Position numbers and translations under genes: made by a program. From assembly GCA_963734085.1 (NCBI GenBank), contig CAVTFT010000021.1:124001-188000 (forward strand): a stretch of DNA of 64,000 nucleotides, given 5' to 3'. This stretch comes from CAIWHR01 sp963734085. GTDB lineage: Bacteria > Pseudomonadota > Gammaproteobacteria > Burkholderiales > Casimicrobiaceae. A model generated the notes under the pieces. The model was not told where the DNA came from. It saw only the letters and a program-made list of their open reading frames with translations, and ran no database searches. This document shows positions 58,763 to 64,000 of the stretch, one piece after another; the first letter of the stretch is position 1; every line of letters begins with the position of its first letter.

Positions 58763-60151
58763 ATGACGTCGACCCTTACCCGCCGCGCAACCCGATCGCG
58801 AGTCGACGCGAACACACCGCGCGTCGGCTTCGTCTCGCTCGGCTGCCCGAAAGCGCTCGTCGACTCCGAGCAGATCGTCACGCAGCTTAGGGCCGAAGGC
58901 TACGAAATCGCGCCGACGTACCACGGCGCCGACCTCGTCGTCGTCAACACCTGCGGCTTCATCGATGCCGCGGTCGCCGAATCGCTCGACGCGATCGGCG
59001 AGGCGCTGGACGAGAACGGCAAGGTGATCGTCACCGGCTGCCTCGGCGCGAAGAACGGCGGCGCGTTCGTCCGCGCAGCGCACCCGAAGGTGCTGGCGGT
59101 GACCGGACCGCACGCAACGGCCGAGGTGATGTCCGCCGTGCACGCGCACCTGCCGAAGCCGCACGATCCGTTCGTCGACCTCGTGCCCGCGCAAGGCGTC
59201 AAGCTCACGCCGCGCCACTACGCGTATCTCAAGATCAGCGAAGGCTGCAATCATCGCTGCACGTTCTGCATCATTCCTTCGCTGCGCGGCGATCTCGTCA
59301 GCCGGCCGCTGGGCGAAGTGCTGGCCGAAGCGGAGCGGCTGCTCCGCGCGGGCGTGCGCGAGCTGCTCGTCATCTCGCAGGATACGAGCGCCTATGGCGT
59401 CGACGTGAAATATCGCACCGGCTTCTGGCAGGGCCGGCCGGTGAAGACGCGGATGACCGACCTGGCGGCGGCGCTCGATACGATGGCCCGTGAACACGGC
59501 GCGTGGGTGCGGCTCCACTATGTCTATCCGTACCCGCACGTCGACGAGGTGATCGCGCGCATGGCGGCCGATCCGGCGCAAGGCGGCCTCCTCCCCTACC
59601 TCGACGTGCCCTTCCAGCACGCGTCGCCGCGCATTCTGAAGCTGATGAAGCGCCCGGCGAACGCGGAAGGGACGCTGCGGCGGATCGAAGCGTGGCGCGC
59701 CGCGCGTCCCGACCTCGTGCTCCGCAGTACGTTCATCGCCGGCTTTCCCGGAGAGACCGAGCGCGAGTTCGACGAGTTGCTCGCGTTTCTCGAGGCCGCG
59801 CAACTCGATCGCGTCGGCTGCTTCGCCTATTCGCCGGTCGACGGTGCGGCGGCGAACGGCCTGCCCGATCCCGTGCCGGAAGCGCTCAAGGAAGACCGCC
59901 GCGCGCGGTTCATGGCGGTGCAGGCGCGGATCAGCACAGCCCGGCTGGCGAAGCGCATCGGACAAACGATCACGGTGCTGGTCGACGGTCACGAGGGGAA
60001 GACAGCCATCGGCCGCAGCGCCGCCGACGCGCCCGAGATCGACGGCGTGGTGCGCGTCGCCGATGGCGCCCGGCTTCGCGTCGGCGCTTTCGCGCGCGTA
60101 AGCGTCACCACTGCTTCAGAGCACGATCTGACCGCGGTCGTCGCGCCGTAG
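58763..60151 (+). CDS. rimO: Ribosomal protein S12 methylthiotransferase RimO
   Basis: A 462-residue radical-SAM enzyme. The UPF0004 cluster cysteines are C28 (GCPKALVDSE), C64 (NTCGF) and C93 (TGCLG); the radical-SAM cysteines are C162, C166 and C169 (CNHRCTFC). A TRAM domain closes the protein (about 390-455). The SPRILKLMKRP block marks RimO rather than MiaB. It methylthiolates an aspartate of S12. The ATG at 58763 begins a short Arg/Thr-rich tail before the conserved part. Confidence 0.95.
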   Translation: MTSTLTRRATRSRVDANTPRVGFVSLGCPKALVDSEQIVTQLRAEGYEIAPTYHGADLVVVNTCGFIDAAVAESLDAIGEALDENGKVIVTGCLGAKNGGAFVRAAHPKVLAVTGPHATAEVMSAVHAHLPKPHDPFVDLVPAQGVKLTPRHYAYLKISEGCNHRCTFCIIPSLRGDLVSRPLGEVLAEAERLLRAGVRELLVISQDTSAYGVDVKYRTGFWQGRPVKTRMTDLAAALDTMAREHGAWVRLHYVYPYPHVDEVIARMAADPAQGGLLPYLDVPFQHASPRILKLMKRPANAEGTLRRIEAWRAARPDLVLRSTFIAGFPGETEREFDELLAFLEAAQLDRVGCFAYSPVDGAAANGLPDPVPEALKEDRRARFMAVQARISTARLAKRIGQTITVLVDGHEGKTAIGRSAADAPEIDGVVRVADGARLRVGAFARVSVTTASEHDLTAVVAP

Positions 60152-60164
60152 CGCGGGCCCGCGA

Positions 60165-60422
60165 TCAGCCGACGCCGGGCGTCGCCTCGCAAATCAGCCG
60201 GCGTCCTTTCCAGTACAGGCCGTTCAACCGCAGCGACAGCTTGCCGAGCGTGTCGAACTTCTTGCCGGTGAACGACATCAGCGCGCCGGGGCGGCTGCCG
60301 TCGCCTTCCACGCGCTGGAGTTCCGTGCATTCGATGTCGTCCGGCGTGTACTTGCGGACGAGCGCCTTGATCTCATCGTCGCTCGTTCCGGGTGCGATAT
60401 TGGCAATCCAGAGTCGTCCCAT
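60165..60422 (-). CDS. Small RNA-recognition-motif-like protein
   Basis: An 85-residue protein with RNP-like strands: GRLWIANIAPGTSDDEIKAL at the N-terminus (RNP2-like) and PGALMSFTGKKFDTL near 46-60. It resembles the small RRM proteins of betaproteobacteria, which may bind RNA. AAGGAGA precedes the ATG. It is the last gene of the DUF3141-pta-ackA-fabI operon, 17 bases after fabI, a position that is unexplained. Confidence 0.7.
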   Translation of the reverse strand: MGRLWIANIAPGTSDDEIKALVRKYTPDDIECTELQRVEGDGSRPGALMSFTGKKFDTLGKLSLRLNGLYWKGRRLICEATPGVG

Positions 60423-60439
60423 GGTTTCTCCTTCGGCGG

Positions 60440-61222
60440 CTAGGCCATGATATTCACGCCGCCATCGACATAAAGCGTCTCCCCGGACAGACGCCGTGCG
60501 TACGGTGTCGCGAGGTAGGCGCAGGCGAAGCCCACATCCATGATGTCCACCAACTCGCCGATCGGCGCGCGCTGCGCGGCTTCGGTGAGCAGCAGATCGA
60601 AATCCTTGAGCCCCGATGCCGCGCGCGTCTTGAGCGGGCCGGGCGAGATCGCGTGCACGCGAATGCCCTTGCCGCCGAGCTCGTAGGCGAGATAACGGCA
60701 CGACGCTTCGAGCGCCGCCTTCACCGGACCCATCATGTTGTAGTTCGGAACCACCTTGTTGGCGCCGTAGTAGCTCATCGCGAACAAGGTTCCTCCGTTC
60801 TTCATCATGGGCACGGCGAGCCGCGCCATTCGCACGAACGAATGGCATGAGATGTCCATTGCCTGCTTGAATCCCTCCGCGGAGCATTCGAGGAGCGGGC
60901 CCTGCAGGTCCGCCTTCGGCGCGAACGCGATCGAATGCACGAGAATGTCGAGCTCGCCCCATTTACGCCCGATCGTTTCGAACACCGCCTCGAGCTGTCC
61001 GGGCGCGGCGACGTCGAGCGGCATGAAGATCGGCGCCTCGACCTCCTTCGCCAGCGGTTCGACGTAGGTCCTGGTCTTCTCGTTGATGTACGTAATCGCG
61101 ATCTCCGCGCCCAATTCGTGGAAAGCCTTCGCGCAGCCCCACGCGATCGAGAACTCGTTGGCGATACCCACGACGAGCGCCTTGCGACCTTTGAGCGGAG
61201 GGCGGGGAATTTCCATCGTCAT
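60440..61222 (-). CDS. fabI: Enoyl-[acyl-carrier-protein] reductase FabI
   Basis: A 260-residue FabI-class SDR: GIANEFSIAWGCAKAF cofactor turn (about 19-34), catalytic Y161 and K168 in NYNMMGPVKAALE (Y-x6-K, the FabI spacing), and SGETLYVDGGVNIM at the end. It reduces the enoyl intermediate in fatty acid synthesis. AAGGAAG precedes the ATG at 61222. Its place after ackA, in an acyl-CoA operon, suggests it may be a second, specialised copy rather than the housekeeping FabI. Confidence 0.92.
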   Translation of the reverse strand: MTMEIPRPPLKGRKALVVGIANEFSIAWGCAKAFHELGAEIAITYINEKTRTYVEPLAKEVEAPIFMPLDVAAPGQLEAVFETIGRKWGELDILVHSIAFAPKADLQGPLLECSAEGFKQAMDISCHSFVRMARLAVPMMKNGGTLFAMSYYGANKVVPNYNMMGPVKAALEASCRYLAYELGGKGIRVHAISPGPLKTRAASGLKDFDLLLTEAAQRAPIGELVDIMDVGFACAYLATPYARRLSGETLYVDGGVNIMA

Positions 61223-61235
61223 CGTCGACTTCCTT

Positions 61236-62417
61236 TCAGCGGGCGCCGAGCGCGCGCCTCGTATGCCGCGCGATCATCAGCTCCTCGTCGGTCGGGATCA
61301 CCCACGCCGGGACGCGGCTTGCGGCGGTGCTGATGCGCGGGCCGTTGCGTGCGTTCGCGCGCGTTGCAAGCCTTACGCCGAGCCACGCCGCATCGGTGCA
61401 CACGCGCTCGCGCAGCCGGGCGCTGTTCTCGCCGATGCCGGCGGTGAAGACGATCGCGTCGAGCCCGCCGAGAGCCGCCGCGAGCGAGCCCAGCTCGCGG
61501 CCGATCCGGTAGACGAAGAGGTCGATCGCGGCCTTCGCGGCCGGGTCGGTGCTCGCCTCGAGCGTCCGCATGTCGCTCGAGAGGCCCGACACGCCGAGCA
61601 GCCCCGACTGCTGGTAGATGAGCTTTTCGATCGCGCGCGCGTCCATGCCGAGCTCGTCCATCAGATAGAGCATCACGCCGGGATCGAGGCTGCCGCAACG
61701 CGTTCCCATCGGCAGGCCGTCGACGGCGGTGAACCCCATCGTGCTCGCCACGCTCTTGCCGCCGGCGATCGCGCACATGCTGGCGCCGTTGCCGAGATGC
61801 AGCACGACCGTCTTGCCCGCCGCCGCGCGCGCGTCGTACTGCGGCAGCACGCTCGCGACGTACTCGTAGGAGAGCCCGTGGAACCCGTAGCGTCGCACGC
61901 CGCGCTCGGTGATCGCCTTCGGCAGCGCGAACGCCTGAGCCACCGGCGGCTGCCGGCGATGGAAGGCGGTATCGAAGCACGCGACCTGCGGCAAGTCCGG
62001 CGCACGCTGCAGCAATGCCCGGATCGGTGCCAGATTGTGCGGCTGGTGCAGTGGTGCGAGCGGAACGTACTTCTCGAGCGCGCCGAGAACGGCGGCATCG
62101 ACGCGGACGGGCTCGGCGTATTCGAGACCGCCGTGGACTACGCGGTGCCCGACGGCGGTCAGCTGATGATCGGCGAACTCGGTGCGCAGAAACGCGACGA
62201 GATGATCGAGCGCGCCGTCGTGGCCGAGCTTTTCGCCTTCGCGCCACGATTTTTCGGCGAGCGTCTTGCCCGTGGCGTCCTTCGCGACGAACTTCGGCGA
62301 CGTGTAAAGCCCTTCGGTCTGCCCGCGCGCGACCTGCTCGAGCGCGTCGCCGCGCTCGACGAACAGCGAGAACTTGATGCTCGACGAGCCCGCGTTGAGG
62401 ACGGCGATTGCGTCCAT
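61236..62417 (-). CDS. ackA: Acetate kinase
   Basis: A 393-residue acetate/propionate kinase: NAGSSSIKFSLF (8-19), HRVVHGG (about 91-97), FDTAFH, YGFHGLSYEYV, and HLGNGASM, with TAGIGENS near the C-terminus. It makes ATP and acetate from acetyl phosphate. It lies 17 bases after pta and 13 before fabI, so the three are one transcript. Confidence 0.95.
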   Translation of the reverse strand: MDAIAVLNAGSSSIKFSLFVERGDALEQVARGQTEGLYTSPKFVAKDATGKTLAEKSWREGEKLGHDGALDHLVAFLRTEFADHQLTAVGHRVVHGGLEYAEPVRVDAAVLGALEKYVPLAPLHQPHNLAPIRALLQRAPDLPQVACFDTAFHRRQPPVAQAFALPKAITERGVRRYGFHGLSYEYVASVLPQYDARAAAGKTVVLHLGNGASMCAIAGGKSVASTMGFTAVDGLPMGTRCGSLDPGVMLYLMDELGMDARAIEKLIYQQSGLLGVSGLSSDMRTLEASTDPAAKAAIDLFVYRIGRELGSLAAALGGLDAIVFTAGIGENSARLRERVCTDAAWLGVRLATRANARNGPRISTAASRVPAWVIPTDEELMIARHTRRALGAR

Positions 62418-62434
62418 GTCAGAGTCCGTTCATC

Positions 62435-63376
62435 TCAGCTCACCGCCTTGGTCCCGGATGTGCGGCGGGCGTGAGCCACCAGCACGGCGAGCGCGCACGA
62501 GGCGAGGCGCGACATCACCGAATCGGCGCGCGAGGTGAGGATGATCGGCACGCGCGCGCCGAGCACGATGCCCGCCGCGTCGGCACCCGCCATGAACGTC
62601 AAACTCTTTGCCAGCATGTTGCCCGCTTCGAGGTCGGGGACGACGAGGACATTGGCGCGCCCCGCAACGGGCGAGTCGATCTTCTTGATCGCGACCGATT
62701 CCAGGCTGATCGCGTTGTCGAGCGCGAGCGGGCCGTCGAGGATCGCCCCGGTGATCTGCTTGCGGTCGGCCATCTTGCACAGCGCTGCCGCCTCGATCGT
62801 CGACGGGACGCTTGGATTGACGGTCTCCATCGCCGACAGGATCGCTACCCGCACTTCCTTGAACTGCATGGCATGCGCGAGGTCGATCGCGTTCTGGATG
62901 ATGTCGATCTTGTCTGCCAGCGTGGGCGCGATGTTGACCGCCGCGTCGGTGACGATCAGCGTCTCGGCGTATGACGGGACGTCCATGACGAAGCAGTGGC
63001 TGACGCGGCGCGCAGTGCGCAGCCCGGTGTCGCGCCTCACCACCTCGGCCATCAGTTCATCGGTATGCAAGCTCCCCTTCATCAGCGCCTCGGCCTTGCC
63101 CTCGCGCACCTGCTCGACAGCACGGGCGGCAGACTGTTGGCTGTGCGCCGTGTCGACGATCGGCAGCGCGCCGATGTCGAAGCCATGCTCCTTCGCCACG
63201 GCCTCGATCCGGGCGCGCGGACCGACCAGGATCGGCGCGATCAACCCCATTTTCGCCGCGTCGACGGCGCCGGCGAGCGAGCTCTCGTCGCAAGGATGGG
63301 CTACCGCCGTCGGCGTCGGCGGCAGCGCCTTGCAGAAGTCGAGCAGCCGCTGATACTTCTCATGCGCGCGTGGCAT
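62435..63376 (-). CDS. Phosphate acetyl/butyryltransferase
   Basis: A 313-residue Pta/Ptb-fold enzyme: GLIAPILVGP near 45, AHSQQSAARAVEQVREGKAE, ALMKGSLHTDELM and a C-terminal GIVLGARVPIILTSRADS. It swaps CoA for phosphate on a short acyl group and would feed ackA. It lacks the extra domains of long Pta and also lacks an N-terminal MaoC domain present in some relatives. Acetyl versus butyryl preference is not decidable here. AAGGA precedes the ATG at 63376; the previous gene overlaps it by 17 bases. Confidence 0.88.
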   Translation of the reverse strand: MPRAHEKYQRLLDFCKALPPTPTAVAHPCDESSLAGAVDAAKMGLIAPILVGPRARIEAVAKEHGFDIGALPIVDTAHSQQSAARAVEQVREGKAEALMKGSLHTDELMAEVVRRDTGLRTARRVSHCFVMDVPSYAETLIVTDAAVNIAPTLADKIDIIQNAIDLAHAMQFKEVRVAILSAMETVNPSVPSTIEAAALCKMADRKQITGAILDGPLALDNAISLESVAIKKIDSPVAGRANVLVVPDLEAGNMLAKSLTFMAGADAAGIVLGARVPIILTSRADSVMSRLASCALAVLVAHARRTSGTKAVS

Positions 63377-64000
63377 TGCGATCCTTGGTGGGGCGCTTCG
63401 GCACACGGCGTGCGCGGGTCCGCTCGCGCGTCCGCGCGCTCGTGCCGGGACGTCGCTTCGCCGGCGCCGCTTCGGTGCCGAGCACGAACTTCAGCGCCTC
63501 GAACGTTGCGATCTGCTCGGCCGTAGGATTCGCCGCCTGAATGCGCTTGTCGGCTAAAAGCCGGCTCGCGAGCTCGAGCAGCCGCTGGCGATCGCTGCCG
63601 TCGGCGACGAGCGCGGGGAGCGTTGCGAGCGCCTGGTCGCGCTCGTAGCGGACGATGATGTCCTGCTCGCCGCGGATACGCCGCATCGCGTCCGGCGGAA
63701 GGTTGGGCAGGAATTCGCGATAGTCCTGCGCGAGCTCCTTCTTCGTCTCGAACCATGACAACGGCAGCGGCCTGTCGTGATGGGCAAGCAGCGCCGCCGA
63801 GCGCGCGACCGCCTCCGCATAGCCGCCCTTGTCGATCGCCGCGAGTGCTTCCTTGACGTAGGGCAGCTCGCGCGCTTCGGCCACGGCTTCGGTCTCGCGC
63901 GGACCGCCCGCCTTGTCGGCCAGATAGAGGGAAAAGACGTTCCCGTAGGTCTGGAAGAACGTCGCCTCGCTCGTCGCGTCGCGAAGCTCGCGGTAGTAGT
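63360..64000 (-). CDS. DUF3141 protein (PHA-synthase-like), C-terminal part
   Basis: The frame is open to the window edge; about 213 residues of the C-terminus are visible, starting YYRELRDATSEATFFQTYGN and continuing FSLYLADKAGGPRE. Helical segments and a basic Arg/Lys-rich tail follow. This matches the end of DUF3141 proteins, about 750-800 residues, often annotated as poly(3-hydroxyalkanoate) synthetase-like and found before pta, ackA and fabI in Burkholderiales. The catalytic part lies outside. Its stop overlaps pta by 17 bases, so it heads the operon as seen. Confidence 0.75.
   Translation of the reverse strand, partial: YYRELRDATSEATFFQTYGNVFSLYLADKAGGPRETEAVAEARELPYVKEALAAIDKGGYAEAVARSAALLAHHDRPLPLSWFETKKELAQDYREFLPNLPPDAMRRIRGEQDIIVRYERDQALATLPALVADGSDRQRLLELASRLLADKRIQAANPTAEQIATFEALKFVLGTEAAPAKRRPGTSARTRERTRARRVPKRPTKDRNATRA

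Overview
The window is a high-GC chromosomal segment with the gene content and order of a betaproteobacterium, most like the Burkholderiales. The grounds are the tRNA-Tyr/Gly/Thr-tuf-tRNA-Trp-secE-nusG-rplKAJL-rpoBC block, a class I polyhydroxyalkanoate (PHA) gene set with its repressor, a single lolC-lolD pair next to recJ, a Bug-type (tripartite tricarboxylate) binding protein, and a DUF3141-pta-ackA-fabI operon. No insertion sequence, integrase, prophage or CRISPR array was seen. Genes are tightly packed and most of the sequence reads as core genome.

Layout. 1-1338: end of a LysR regulator, then an AbrB/PIN toxin-antitoxin pair facing it, with a palindromic candidate operator. 1373-15537 (minus strand): transcription and translation block. 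It begins at a consensus-like promoter before tRNA-Tyr and ends at a strong terminator after rpoC; rplJ starts with TTG, and the intergenic spaces carry hairpins and a dispersed CAGTTGACAG-type repeat. 15663-18626 (plus): GMC oxidoreductase and a hydroxyacid-oxoacid transhydrogenase. 18613-25411 (minus): the phosphate regulon pstSCAB-phoU-phoB-phoR with a four-unit Pho box and a terminator just after pstS. 25445-30499 (minus): a 1097-residue zinc-ribbon/cyclase/ATPase/TPR protein and an orphan fumarate-reductase-type flavoprotein. 30671-38385 (minus): a complete oligopeptide-type ABC importer with two paralogous binding proteins, two permeases and a fused double ATPase; one permease has an unusual duplicated insert. 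38581-50846: DNA repair and envelope genes (AlkA-type glycosylase, SrkA-type kinase, lolDC, recJ, a DinG-family helicase, bamD, rluD) plus an SDR and an exported protein of unknown function. 50932-58582: pgeF and then the PHA region (phaC, phaB, a 40-residue lipoprotein, a Bug protein, an exported protein, phaP, phaR). 58763-64000: rimO, then a minus-strand operon of DUF3141 protein, phosphotransacylase, acetate kinase, enoyl-ACP reductase and an RRM-like protein.

How the parts connect. PHA metabolism is the main accessory theme. PhaB and PhaC make polymer, PhaP coats granules and PhaR represses phaP. The phaP promoter is close to consensus and has two copies of a CTGCAYCGCAC element placed exactly where a repressor would act. 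Downstream of phaP, on the same strand, lies a candidate small RNA. It consists of a stem-loop whose loop reads CTCCTCCT (complementary to a Shine-Dalgarno sequence), directly followed by a textbook Rho-independent terminator. This is the most interesting non-coding signal found. The distal operon could join acyl-CoA turnover to substrate-level ATP formation.

Limits. All calls come from reading the sequence and from knowledge of protein families. No database search or structure prediction was run. Start codons, promoters and operators are inferences unless a clear ribosome binding site or family N-terminus is cited.
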